A stretch of 64,000 bases of DNA from Paraburkholderia sabiae. GTDB taxonomy: Bacteria; Pseudomonadota; Gammaproteobacteria; Burkholderiales; Burkholderiaceae. This document shows positions 8,888 to 17,849 of the stretch, in pieces. The stretch is from the NCBI RefSeq assembly GCF_030412785.1, contig NZ_CP125296.1, positions 1,860,001 through 1,924,000 of the forward strand, written 5' to 3'. The notes beneath the pieces are model-generated. The model did not search any database and was not told the DNA's origin. It saw only the letters and a list, made by a program, of their open reading frames with translations. The first letter of the stretch is position 1; each line of letters starts with the position of its first letter. Made by a program: the position numbers and the translations under genes.

Positions 8888-9741
8888 CGCGTCTTGACTC
8901 CATAGACTTGCGACAGGTGTTTGCCGATCACCGAAAACGCCACCACGGTCAGCGTGATCGCCATGCCCGGAAACACGCTCGGCCACCACGCGACGCGCAG
9001 CACGTCGCGGCCTTCGGCGAGCATGACGCCCCATTCGGGCGTAGGCGGTTGCGGGCCGAGCCCGAGAAAGCTGAGGCCGGAGACCGCGATGATCGCGCTG
9101 CCGATGTCGATGGTCGCGATCACGGGCACGGCCGCCAGCACGTTCGGCAGGATATGGCGCAGAAACACCTGGCGGCGCGACAGTCCCCACACGACGGCAT
9201 GCGTCACATAATCGGCGCGGCGCACGACCAGCGTCTGCGCGCGCAGCACGCGCCCGAACTTCGGAATTCCCGCGATGCCGACTGCAATCGCAATGTTGAC
9301 GATCCCCTGCCCCAGAAACGTGACGACGAACAGCGACAGCAGAATGGGCGGAAATGCGGACAGCACGTCGAACACGCGCGATGCGCTCTCATCGACGATG
9401 CGCCGTCCGAGCCCCGCCGTCATGCCGACCACGAGACCGATCAGCAGACTCACGACCATGCTCGCGAGTCCGATCAGCAGCGAGTAGCGCGCCCCATAGA
9501 CAACGCGCGCGAACACATCGCGGCCGATGCGGTCCGTGCCGAACCAGTGCTCCGCGGACGGCGCCTGCATCGCGTGCGCGATATCGCTCACGAGGGGATC
9601 GTAAGGCGTGACGACGTGCGGAAATGCCAGAGCGAACACCAGCGCGACGAGAAACGCCGCCGCGATCAGCACGGGCGCAGGCACACGCCTCACGCGCAAT
9701 ATCGAACGCGCCTGTGTGATGGAAGTAGACAGATCGCTCAT
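8884..9741 (-). CDS. ABC transporter permease (DppC/OppC family)
   Basis: A protein of 285 residues. It has an N-terminal membrane anchor (LIAAAFLVALVFALAF), then the periplasmic HWFGTDRIGRDVFARVVYGAR motif found in DppC-type permeases, and about five more membrane segments. The EAA-like cytoplasmic loop is in HILPNVLAAVPVIATIDIG, and there is a C-terminal LSFLGLGPQPPTPEWGVML block. The ATG at 9741 overlaps the stop of the first permease gene, and its own stop overlaps the ATPase start. It is the second inner-membrane subunit of the importer. Confidence 0.92.
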   Translation of the reverse strand: MSDLSTSITQARSILRVRRVPAPVLIAAAFLVALVFALAFPHVVTPYDPLVSDIAHAMQAPSAEHWFGTDRIGRDVFARVVYGARYSLLIGLASMVVSLLIGLVVGMTAGLGRRIVDESASRVFDVLSAFPPILLSLFVVTFLGQGIVNIAIAVGIAGIPKFGRVLRAQTLVVRRADYVTHAVVWGLSRRQVFLRHILPNVLAAVPVIATIDIGSAIIAVSGLSFLGLGPQPPTPEWGVMLAEGRDVLRVAWWPSVFPGMAITLTVVAFSVIGKHLSQVYGVKTR

Positions 9742-10667
9742 GCCGAACGCAGCCTCGGATCGATGAACAGATAGAGCACATCGAGCAGCGTCGAGATCGC
9801 GACGTGCACGAATGCGGCCAGCAGCACGACAGCGAGCACGACAGGCACGTCCTGCGACGTCACCGCCGTCAGCGTCACGCTGCCGATGCCGGGACGGCCG
9901 AACATCTTCTCGGTGATCACGGCGCCGCCCAGCAGTCCGCCGATCAGCCAGCCGCCCAGCGTGACAACGGGCAACAACGCATGCCGCAACACGTGACGTA
10001 TGCGCAGCGCCAGTTCCGACACGCCGCGCGCTCGCACCGTGGTCACGAAGGGCCGTTCGAACACCGACTCCAGCGCCTCGCGCATGACCTGCGACAGCAC
10101 GCCTGCCGTCGGCAGCGCGAGCGTGACGGCGGGCAGCACCAGCGCGCGCCAGCTCGCCGCGCCCGATACCGGAAAAATGCGCCAGTGAAACGAGAACACG
10201 ATCAGCAATAACAGCCCGAGCCAGAACACAGGCGACGACGTGAACAGCAATTCCAGCGCCGACGCCACGCGGCTCACCCACGCAGCGCGCCCCGCGCCGA
10301 GACCGGCCGTCGAAAGCGCGACGAGCAGCGCGAGCACGATGGCGAGCGCGCCCGCCGCACACGCAAGCTGAATGGTCGGCCAAAGCTGGCTGCCGAGCAC
10401 CGCGAGCACTGGCTGCTGCATCACGAACGACGTGCCGAGATCGCCATGCGCGAGGCGCAGCAGGAACTGGCCGTATTGCCAGAGCAGGCTGTGATCGAGG
10501 CCCCATTGCGCCGCGATCGCTTCGCGCAGCCCCGGATACGCGAGGTCGCCCGCCAGCACGTCTTCGATGCGTCCCGGTAGCGCATGGATCGCGAGAAACG
10601 CCGTGGTCCCCGCGAGCCACATCACGAGCACGCCTGTCATCACACGCGTGACAATCTGCTTCAGCAC
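9738..10667 (-). CDS. ABC transporter permease (DppB/OppB family)
   Basis: A protein of 309 residues with around six transmembrane helices. The N-terminus MLKQIVTRVMTGVLVMWLAG and the following LPG(R) loop are typical of DppB-type subunits. The cytoplasmic EAA-like region is RARGVSELALRIRHVLRHAL. GTG at 10667 is chosen as the start: it lies one base after the TGA of the binding-protein gene and behind a GGGAGG ribosome-binding site. The open frame to 10973 would overlap that gene by 300 bases. It forms the translocation channel with the DppC-like subunit. Confidence 0.9.
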   Translation of the reverse strand: MLKQIVTRVMTGVLVMWLAGTTAFLAIHALPGRIEDVLAGDLAYPGLREAIAAQWGLDHSLLWQYGQFLLRLAHGDLGTSFVMQQPVLAVLGSQLWPTIQLACAAGALAIVLALLVALSTAGLGAGRAAWVSRVASALELLFTSSPVFWLGLLLLIVFSFHWRIFPVSGAASWRALVLPAVTLALPTAGVLSQVMREALESVFERPFVTTVRARGVSELALRIRHVLRHALLPVVTLGGWLIGGLLGGAVITEKMFGRPGIGSVTLTAVTSQDVPVVLAVVLLAAFVHVAISTLLDVLYLFIDPRLRSA

Positions 10668-10668
10668 G

Positions 10669-12375
10669 TCAGCCTCCCTGCTTCTCGACCCAGATGTCGT
10701 ACGAACTCGCGGGGCCATCCAGTTGCGGCTCGAAGCCCACGCCGTGCACCGTCGACTTCGCGGCGAGGTGATAAGCGGGCGCGAAGAGCGGCACGATGAA
10801 CGCCTCGTCGACGGCTCGCTTCTGCGTGAAGGCGAGCAGCTTGCGACGCTCGTCGCCGACGGGCAGCAGCCGCGCCCGGTTGATCGAATCGACGATGGTC
10901 GCGTCCGGGTTGCGGATCGCGTTGTAGAGGAAGCCCTGATCGCCGAGCATGTCCCACAGTTCCATCGCGACATCGGACGGATTGTCCGTGTTCGGATAGA
11001 TGGTCCAGTTGCCCGTCGCCTTCTGGTTCGCGAAATCGCCCGCCGTCGTGATGCGCAGCCCGAGATCGAGGCCGATGTTCTGCCGCAGCGCCGACTGGAT
11101 CGCGCGGATCAGCACGTCGCGGCTGTCGCGCACATAAGGCTGCGGATAACCCACTTCGATCGACAGCCGCTTGCCGTCCTTCGTGCGAAAGCCTTCGCTG
11201 TCGCGCGTCGTCCATCCTGCTTCGTCGAGCAGGCGATTCGCTTCCTTGACGTTATTGCCCCACGAATGCTTCAGGTCCGCGTTGTAGTCGGCGTTGTCGG
11301 GGCCGATGTTCGACCACGCGCGCTGCACGGTGCCGAGATACACGCTCTTGACGATCGCGTCGAGATCGAAGCCGTCGCGCAGCGCGCGCCGCACGCGTAC
11401 ATCGTTGGCGGGCGCGACGGTGTAGTTGACGTTGAGCGTGAACGACGTGGTCGCCGACGGACCCGTCAGATACTGGAAGCCGTCCACCTTGTCGAACACG
11501 GCGGCATCCGTCGGCTGCACGCCTTCGATCAGATCGACCTGTCCCGAACTGAGCGCGCCCGTGCGCACGGCCGCCTCGGGAAGGAAGCGGTACGTCACCT
11601 GTTCGAGCCACGCAGGGCCCTGATGCTGCGCGTTGTCCGGCGCCCACTTGTAGTCGGCATTGCGCGTGAAGGTGGCCGACTGCCCGCGCTGATACGCGCT
11701 GAACACGAACGGCCCCGTACCGACGATGCCCGGCCCGCCCGCGCACAGATCCTTGTTTTCCGCGAGCGATTTGGGCGAGATGAAACCCAGCTTCACGCTG
11801 GAGAGCGATTCGAGCGTCGTGGAATCCGGGCGCTTCAACACGAGACGCACGACATGAGGCGACACGACTTCGACATGATCGAACTGCACCAGCAACGAAG
11901 CCGATGCCGACGTGGTGCTGACGTTCTTCAGGATGTAATCGAAGTTGGCCTTCACCGCGTTTGCATCGAACGGCGTGCCGTCGGTGAAATGAACGTCGTC
12001 GCGCAGATTGAAGGTGTAACGCTTGCCATCGTCGGAAACGGTCCACGATTTCGCGAGCCACGGCGCGTAAGTGCCATCCGTCTTTTTGCTGATCAGCGAA
12101 TCGATGTAATTGCGGATCACCCAGAAGGCGTTCTGCTGCGACGAGCGGTGCGGATCGAAACAGGCCGGTTCGGTCGTCACGCCCCACGTCAGCGTGCCGC
12201 CGGCGACGGGTTTCAATGCTTGCGCGCGCTGTTCGGTCTGCGCCGAATCGGCCTTGCTGCAGCCGCTCAATACGATCGCCGTGCCGACGGCGAGCGTACC
12301 GAGCCATGTGAGCGCTGTCGTTTTAGTCGATCGGGAAGGGAGTGTGCGTGTTCGGGTCGAGGCGTCGTGAATCAT
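10669..12375 (-). CDS. ABC transporter substrate-binding lipoprotein (SBP_bac_5 family)
   Basis: A protein of 568 residues. It begins with a signal peptide and lipobox-like LSGCSK, indicating a lipid-anchored periplasmic binding protein. Family 5 signatures follow: GGTLTWGVTTEPACFDPH near the mature N-terminus and YTFNLRDDVHFTDGTPFDA (residues ~115-135). Such proteins bind peptides, nickel chelates or opines; the ligand cannot be assigned. ATG 12375 is used; an in-frame TTG at 12432 is less likely. It is the first gene of the importer operon (binding protein, DppB-like, DppC-like, dual ATPase) and divergent from a BON-domain gene. Confidence 0.9.
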   Translation of the reverse strand: MIHDASTRTRTLPSRSTKTTALTWLGTLAVGTAIVLSGCSKADSAQTEQRAQALKPVAGGTLTWGVTTEPACFDPHRSSQQNAFWVIRNYIDSLISKKTDGTYAPWLAKSWTVSDDGKRYTFNLRDDVHFTDGTPFDANAVKANFDYILKNVSTTSASASLLVQFDHVEVVSPHVVRLVLKRPDSTTLESLSSVKLGFISPKSLAENKDLCAGGPGIVGTGPFVFSAYQRGQSATFTRNADYKWAPDNAQHQGPAWLEQVTYRFLPEAAVRTGALSSGQVDLIEGVQPTDAAVFDKVDGFQYLTGPSATTSFTLNVNYTVAPANDVRVRRALRDGFDLDAIVKSVYLGTVQRAWSNIGPDNADYNADLKHSWGNNVKEANRLLDEAGWTTRDSEGFRTKDGKRLSIEVGYPQPYVRDSRDVLIRAIQSALRQNIGLDLGLRITTAGDFANQKATGNWTIYPNTDNPSDVAMELWDMLGDQGFLYNAIRNPDATIVDSINRARLLPVGDERRKLLAFTQKRAVDEAFIVPLFAPAYHLAAKSTVHGVGFEPQLDGPASSYDIWVEKQGG

Positions 12376-12591
12376 CGTGATCGGTCTGGAAGATGATCCC
12401 GCAGCGTAAGTGTTGCGTCGTCCGTTCTCCAACGAATCAATCTTGCTATCGATATCAGCCGCGCTCTCCGCAGCATGCGCCTGCGATGCGGATTTGACGC
12501 TACGAAAGCCGCCTCGCAGCTACAACAGAACCGCTTCGTCCCCAAGTCCGCCATGCTGCTCTATCATGGGGGGACTCACGGAGAGGTACAC

Positions 12592-12996
12592 GTGCAGCAA
12601 CAACCCGAACGACGCCCGCTTCCCTCGAATCAGAACGACGTACACGACATGCGAAACGCGCCATCCATCACAAGCCGCTTGCTGATCGTCGGAGCACTCG
12701 CGTTGCCCGTCTTCATGGGTATCGACGGCTGCAAGTCGACCACGACGACGCAGGCCGTGACCACGCCGGGGCAGACCGCCACCGACGACGCCGCACTCGC
12801 CGCCCGCGTCAAGCAGGCGCTCGTCGCGGCCCCCGGATTGAAGTCGCTACCGATGAGCGTCGCCACGTATCGCGGCGTCGTGCAGTTGTCCGGATACGTC
12901 GATTCGGAAGCGCAGATTCAGCAGGCGCTTGCCGTGACGCGCAGCGTGCCGGGCGTGCAATCCGTCAGCAACGATTTGCACGTCAGGCCGCAATGA
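12592..12996 (+). CDS. BON-domain envelope protein
   Basis: A protein of about 134 residues. A hydrophobic signal segment (LLIVGALALPVFMGIDGCKS) is followed by one BON domain: AALAARVKQALVAAPGLK, then VATYRGVVQLSGYVDSEAQ and a closing VPGVQSVSNDLHV. BON proteins (OsmY-like) are periplasmic or envelope-associated and linked to osmotic or envelope stress. GTG 12592 follows GAGAGG by a normal spacing; ATG 12649, right before the signal peptide, is an equally possible start. The lipobox-like GIDGC is imperfect (Asp at -2), so lipidation is uncertain. Confidence 0.8.
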   Translation: MQQQPERRPLPSNQNDVHDMRNAPSITSRLLIVGALALPVFMGIDGCKSTTTTQAVTTPGQTATDDAALAARVKQALVAAPGLKSLPMSVATYRGVVQLSGYVDSEAQIQQALAVTRSVPGVQSVSNDLHVRPQ

Positions 12997-13016
12997 CGTG
13001 CGTTCGCGCAACGCCC

Positions 13017-13919
13017 TCAAACGCTCGCAGCCGAAATCGGCCTGAGTTCTTCGACGAGATAGTCGATCAGCGCACGCGCTGCGGGTCGTGACGCCCTGCC
13101 TGGCGGAAACACGGCATGAACCTCGACGGGGTCGAGCTGCCAGTCGTCGAGAACCTGTACGAGGCGTCCATCCGCGATTTCGCTTCGACATCCCCACAAA
13201 CCGATAGCCAGTATCCCGAGACCCGCGACAGCCGCAGCCGTCGCGCCTTCGTTCACGGAAGTCATCAGGCGGCCTTCGGCGCGAAACGACGCTTCGCGCC
13301 CATCCTTCCGAAGCGTCCATCCCAACGACGCCGCACTGGACGGTCCCAGCACGAACGTGTGCTGACTCAGTTCGGACGGTTCGACCGGGCGACCGGCGCG
13401 CGCCAGATAATCCGGCGCGGCGACCAGCATGCGTGGCGAACGTCCGAGCAGTCTCGATCGCGCGCTCGAATCCGGCAGCGCACCGAACCGGATCGCCACG
13501 TCGACACCCTCGGCGATCAGGTCCTGCCGATCGTCGGACATCACCAGCTCGATATGCAACGAGGGATGCAGCGCCATGAATCGTCCGATGCGCGGAATCA
13601 CCTCGCGAATCCCAAAGCTCGCCGACAACGTCACGCGCAAATGGCCGCGTAGCTCCGCGCTACCGCGCGCAACGTGATCCGCTTCTTCGAGCGCTTCGAG
13701 AATGGCTTCGACGCGCAGCAGATAGTCGACGCCCGCCTCCGTCAGCTTCACCGCGCGCGTGCTTCTGACAAAGAGCGCCGCGCCGACATCCGCCTCGAGT
13801 TCGGAAATCTGTCGCGATACGGACGGCTGGCTCACGCCCAGTTCGCGCCCGGCGCGCGTGAAGCTCGAAGTCCGTGCGACGCGCGTGAACAGCCGCAGCA
13901 CCGATAGCTTGTCATTCAT
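13017..13919 (-). CDS. LysR family transcriptional regulator
   Basis: A protein of 300 residues. The N-terminal winged HTH is SFTRAGRELGVSQPSVSRQI (residues ~18-37), followed by the linker helix and a periplasmic-binding-protein-like effector domain. The sequence RLFTRVARTSSFTRAGREL and the FGALPDSS segment are typical of the CrgA/DsdC-like subgroup common in Burkholderiaceae. It is divergent from the peroxiredoxin gene with about 105 bases between starts, so that gene is the probable target; this is inference from position. Confidence 0.92.
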   Translation of the reverse strand: MNDKLSVLRLFTRVARTSSFTRAGRELGVSQPSVSRQISELEADVGAALFVRSTRAVKLTEAGVDYLLRVEAILEALEEADHVARGSAELRGHLRVTLSASFGIREVIPRIGRFMALHPSLHIELVMSDDRQDLIAEGVDVAIRFGALPDSSARSRLLGRSPRMLVAAPDYLARAGRPVEPSELSQHTFVLGPSSAASLGWTLRKDGREASFRAEGRLMTSVNEGATAAAVAGLGILAIGLWGCRSEIADGRLVQVLDDWQLDPVEVHAVFPPGRASRPAARALIDYLVEELRPISAASV

Positions 13920-14024
13920 TTAGCAGGTGAATAACTGAAAGTCATCCGGGCATTCTACCCACCTTCGCGCAAATGAATCACCATGACTTCACGCCACCAC
14001 CGGCGAGCAAACACGGAGCTGGAC

Positions 14025-14684
14025 ATGAAACTGCAAGAGAAGCTGGATGCCTTCAAAGCGAACTTCGAGACCAAGGTCGCACCGCCCGACGTCGTCGCGC
14101 TCTTTCACAAGACCACGGCCGAACTGATTGCCACCGGCCAGGCGGAGCGATCGCTGAAGGTCGGCGATATCGCGCCGACGTTCGAACTCGTCACGGCGGA
14201 AGGCGAGCGTGTGTCGTCGACGGCGATGCTCGAACGCGGACCGCTCGTCGTCACGTTCTATCGGGGCGTCTGGTGCCCTTACTGCAACATCGATTTGCAG
14301 GCCATCGAAGAAGTCGCGCAAGAGATTCGCTCGCTCGGCGCGCAACTCGTGTCGATTTCGATGCAGACGGCCGCGAACAGCCTGAAGTCGCAACGGCAGA
14401 ACAAGCTCAGCTATCCGATCCTCGTCGACGAAGCCGGCAAGACGGCCGACGCATTCGGCATCCGCTTTCGCCTGCAGGACGAATTGATCGGGGCGTACAA
14501 GGGCTTCAACGTCGATCTGCCGACCATCAACGGCGAGCCGAGCTGGACGCTTCCGATGCCCGCTCGCTACGTGATCGCCACCGACGGCACGATCGCCTAC
14601 GCCGAAGTCAGTCCTGATTACACGAAGCGGCCCGATCCGAGCGAACTGATTCCCGCGTTGCAACGGCTCGCAAGCATCGCATGA
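14025..14684 (+). CDS. peroxiredoxin-like (AhpC/TSA) protein
   Basis: A protein of 219 residues with a thioredoxin-fold AhpC/TSA domain. The active site is FYRGVWCPYCNIDL near residue 87, a CxxC arrangement (CPYC) rather than the PxxxTxxC of typical 2-Cys peroxiredoxins. The motif is seen in the AhpC-TSA_2/'peroxiredoxin-like' group. An N-terminal helical extension of ~45 residues precedes the domain. It probably reduces peroxides or disulfides in the cytoplasm. The start at 14025 follows GGAG. A divergent LysR gene probably regulates it. Confidence 0.88.
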   Translation: MKLQEKLDAFKANFETKVAPPDVVALFHKTTAELIATGQAERSLKVGDIAPTFELVTAEGERVSSTAMLERGPLVVTFYRGVWCPYCNIDLQAIEEVAQEIRSLGAQLVSISMQTAANSLKSQRQNKLSYPILVDEAGKTADAFGIRFRLQDELIGAYKGFNVDLPTINGEPSWTLPMPARYVIATDGTIAYAEVSPDYTKRPDPSELIPALQRLASIA

Positions 14685-14841
14685 CGTGCGCGTGAGACCC
14701 GTGTGCGGCAGCGAGGCGCGCGTCGCCGGGAAAGCGGATTGTCGCGCGCCATTCGACAAAGCGTCTCCCGGACACGCGTTTATCCGCGAACGCCCCGCGT
14801 CCATACTCACGCCCATTCCGAAGTTTCGAACAGGCGATGGG

Positions 14842-15513
14842 ATGTTGACACGAGAGGCCATTCACTCCGGCGCGTATCTGGAGCACTTCGAGTCGCTGCC
14901 GTGCGTCTGGAAGCGCGAGCAGATCATGCTGTCGCTTGCCGACACGCTGCGACAAAAGCCGGCCGGCACGACGAGCATCTGGCTCTTCGCGTACGGCTCG
15001 CTGATGTGGAATCCCGCGCTCTGCTTCGACGCGCGCCGCGTCGCGACGCTGCTCGGCTGGCATCGCGCGTTCTGTCTGCGCATGGAAATCGGTCGCGGCA
15101 GTCCGGCGACGCCCGGACGCATGCTCGCGTTGCAGCCGGGCGGTCATACCGAAGGCGTCGCGCTCAGGCTGTGCGCGCATTCGCTCGAAGACGAACTGCA
15201 GCTTGTCTGGACGCGTGAGATGGTGCTTGGTTCGTATCGCCCGATCTGGACGTCCGTGACATTCGACGACGGCAGCGCCGCGCAGGCGATCGCCTTCGTC
15301 GCCGACGAATCGCGTGCGCAATTCGAAGCCGATTCGTCGGTGGACAAGGTGGCGCCGCTCATCGCCAGCGCGGCGGGCGCGTTCGGCACCAACATCGACT
15401 ATCTGATGAAACTGCAACACGCGCTGCACGCGTGCGACTTGCGCGATCCGTATGTGGACGCGCTCGCCGGCGAAGCGGAGCGTCTGCGCACGCGCGCCGT
15501 CGCGCCGGAATGA
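14842..15513 (+). CDS. ChaC-like gamma-glutamylcyclotransferase
   Basis: A protein of 223 residues. The substrate-loop motif of gamma-glutamylcyclotransferases is IWLFAYGSLMWNPALCF near residue 53, followed by GWHRAFCLRM and EGVALRL. By alignment from memory with ChaC enzymes, the Glu in LVWTREMVLGSY is the likely catalytic residue. ChaC proteins cleave glutathione to 5-oxoproline and Cys-Gly. The upstream frame is open to 14686, but MLTREAIHSGAYLEHF fits the family start. It sits between a peroxiredoxin and a LysR gene on the same strand, which loosely suggests thiol metabolism. Confidence 0.87.
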   Translation: MLTREAIHSGAYLEHFESLPCVWKREQIMLSLADTLRQKPAGTTSIWLFAYGSLMWNPALCFDARRVATLLGWHRAFCLRMEIGRGSPATPGRMLALQPGGHTEGVALRLCAHSLEDELQLVWTREMVLGSYRPIWTSVTFDDGSAAQAIAFVADESRAQFEADSSVDKVAPLIASAAGAFGTNIDYLMKLQHALHACDLRDPYVDALAGEAERLRTRAVAPE

Positions 15514-15538
15514 AGGATGCGAGCGCATCGACAGCATC

Positions 15539-16459
15539 ATGAACAGACTTCAGGCCATGCAGGTGTTCACGCGCATCGTGGACGGCAACAGCTTTTCCGC
15601 GGCGGCGCGTTCGCTGGATATCACACGTTCTTCCGTTACGACCATCATTCAGGCGCTCGAAGCGCATCTGAAAGTGCGGCTCCTGAATCGCACCACGCGC
15701 AGGATCAGTCTCACGCCCGACGGCGCGGCCTATTACGAGCGCTGTGCGCGCATCCTCGCCGATATCGAGGAATCGGAGCGCGTCTTCTCGCGACACGCGG
15801 CGCCGCGCGGCAAGCTGAGTGTGGACATGCCGGGCTCCATCGTAAACCGCGTGATCGTGCCCGCGCTCGATAAATTCCAGGCGCGCTATCCCGACATCGA
15901 TCTGCTGCTGCGCGTCGGCGATACGGGCGTCGATCTCGTGCAGGACAACATCGATTGCGCGATCCGAATCGGCGAGTTGCAGGACCTCACGCTGATCGCG
16001 CGGCGGCTCGGCACGGTGGAATTCGTGACCGTCGCGAGTCCCGCCTATTTCGCGCGTGCAGGCGTGCCTGAAACGCTCGCGGACCTGACGATGCATACGG
16101 CCGTGAATCATGCGTCGGGCAGAACCGGACAGATCGCGCAGATGGATTTCATCGTCGACGGCAAGCCGGTTGCGCCGCGCATGCACTCCCGGCTCGCGGC
16201 GAACGATGACGCGGCGTATCTGCAATGCGGACTCAACGGGCTCGGGTTGATTCAACTGCCGCGCCTGCTCGCGCTGCCGCATCTCGAAGCAGGTGAACTC
16301 GTCGAAGTGCTCGGTCGTTGGCGGCCCGCGCCCTGTCCGGTTCACGCCGTCTATCCGCGTAGCCGTCGTCTGTCGACGCAGGTGCGGGCGTTCGTCGACT
16401 GGGCTGCCGAACGTTTCGCGCAATGCGATCTGATGCACGCGCAACACGCCACGGCCTGA
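15539..16459 (+). CDS. LysR family regulator upstream of RND efflux operon
   Basis: A protein of 306 residues. The HTH is SFSAAARSLDITRSSVTTII (residues ~18-37), followed by RLLNRTTRRISLTPDGAAYYERC. It lies 197 bases upstream of the efflux membrane-fusion gene and in the same direction. This is the arrangement of mexT-mexEF-oprN and bpeT-bpeEF-oprC. It is therefore the likely activator of the pump, by position. Its frame overlaps the end of the ChaC gene only if the far upstream start (15452) were used; ATG 15539 avoids this. Confidence 0.9.
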   Translation: MNRLQAMQVFTRIVDGNSFSAAARSLDITRSSVTTIIQALEAHLKVRLLNRTTRRISLTPDGAAYYERCARILADIEESERVFSRHAAPRGKLSVDMPGSIVNRVIVPALDKFQARYPDIDLLLRVGDTGVDLVQDNIDCAIRIGELQDLTLIARRLGTVEFVTVASPAYFARAGVPETLADLTMHTAVNHASGRTGQIAQMDFIVDGKPVAPRMHSRLAANDDAAYLQCGLNGLGLIQLPRLLALPHLEAGELVEVLGRWRPAPCPVHAVYPRSRRLSTQVRAFVDWAAERFAQCDLMHAQHATA

Positions 16460-16655
16460 CACGCTCGACACGCATACCGCGCAGACATTGTCGCTTTCGT
16501 CGCGACAAAGAAACCACCGCAGGCAGCTTTATCGCCTCGAAGGCGAAACCCATACTTCCGTCAACACTGCGCGGCTCTTACGACGTGTTCGAGTCAGCTG
16601 TCGAAGCGCGCAAACCGTCATATCGATCATCAACCTTTGTTCAGGAATCCAATCC

Positions 16656-17831
16656 ATGTTAGTCAAGCTGAAACGTCTGTCCGTTGCCGTGAGCGCCGTG
16701 GCCGTGCTCGGCGCGGCGGCGGGAGCCGGGCTCGTCCGGGGCGTCGGGCCGGGCGCGGTCGCAGACGCCCGCGCCGCGGATGCGCCCGCCCCCGCCGTCG
16801 AAGTCGATGTCGCGACCGTGCTCTCGCGCACCGTCACCGACTGGCAAAGCTACTCGGGCCGCCTCGAAGCCGTCGATCACGTCGATGTGCGTCCGCTCGT
16901 GTCGGGCACGATCGTCGCCATTCATTTCACCGATGGCGCGCTCGTGAAGAAAGGCGAACCGCTCTTCTCGATCGATCCGCGTCCGTATCAGGCGGAAGTG
17001 GATCGCGCTGCCGCGCAAGTGGCGGCAGCGAAGGCGCGTGCGCTCTATACGTCGACGGACGCCGCTCGCGCAGAACGCCTGCTCGTCGACAACGCGATCG
17101 CGAAGCGCGACTACGACGAGAAGCAGAACGCCGCTCGCGAAGCCTCTGCCGCCGTCAAAGCGGCCGACGCGGCGTTCGAAGCAGCGCAGGTGAGCCTGGG
17201 CTATACGACGATCACCGCGCCCGTCAGCGGCCGCGTATCGCGCGCCGAACTGACGGTGGGCAACGTGGTATCGGCGGGTGCGAATGCGCCGCTGCTCACC
17301 ACGCTGGTGTCTGTCTCGCCGATCTACGCATCGTTCGATGTCGACGAACAAACCTATCTGCGCTATCTCGGCCGCGACCGTCAGGCGAAGGTGCCCGTCG
17401 CGCTCGGTCTTGCGAACGAGGACGGCTACTCGCGCAAAGGCACGATCAGTTCCGTCGACAACCGGCTGGACACGCAGTCGGCGACGATCCGCGTGCGTGC
17501 GACCATCGACAACCGCGACGGCGCGCTCGTGCCGGGACTGTATGCGCGCGTGAAGGTCGGCGGCGGCGACGCGCATCCCGCCGTGCTGATCGACGATGCC
17601 GCCATCGGCACCGATCAGTCGAAGAAATACGTGCTGGTCGTCAACGACGTCAACAAGGTTCAGTACCGCGAGGTGCAACTCGGCGCGCTGCACGACAACC
17701 TGCGCGTGATCGACGCGGGACTCAAACCGGGCGAGCGCATCGTCGTCAACGGACTGATGCGCGCGCGCCCCAACGACACCGTGAAACCGCATCCCGTCGA
17801 CATGACGGATGCGGCCCGTTCCGCTGCCTGA
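16656..17831 (+). CDS. RND efflux periplasmic adaptor (MexE/BpeE-like)
   Basis: A protein of 391 residues with an N-terminal hydrophobic signal/anchor. It contains the split lipoyl (biotinyl-lipoyl-like) domain in SYSGRLEAVDHVDVRPLVSG and TTITAPVSGRVSRAELTVG, an alpha-hairpin rich in Ala/Lys/Glu between them (~105-165), then beta-barrel and membrane-proximal domains. It bridges the inner-membrane pump and the outer-membrane channel. The ATG at 16656 follows AGGA and matches the start of the signal sequence; the open frame to 16488 is discounted. It is the first gene of a three-gene operon. Confidence 0.92.
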   Translation: MLVKLKRLSVAVSAVAVLGAAAGAGLVRGVGPGAVADARAADAPAPAVEVDVATVLSRTVTDWQSYSGRLEAVDHVDVRPLVSGTIVAIHFTDGALVKKGEPLFSIDPRPYQAEVDRAAAQVAAAKARALYTSTDAARAERLLVDNAIAKRDYDEKQNAAREASAAVKAADAAFEAAQVSLGYTTITAPVSGRVSRAELTVGNVVSAGANAPLLTTLVSVSPIYASFDVDEQTYLRYLGRDRQAKVPVALGLANEDGYSRKGTISSVDNRLDTQSATIRVRATIDNRDGALVPGLYARVKVGGGDAHPAVLIDDAAIGTDQSKKYVLVVNDVNKVQYREVQLGALHDNLRVIDAGLKPGERIVVNGLMRARPNDTVKPHPVDMTDAARSAA

Positions 17832-17849
17832 TCAGGCGAGAGGCTCATC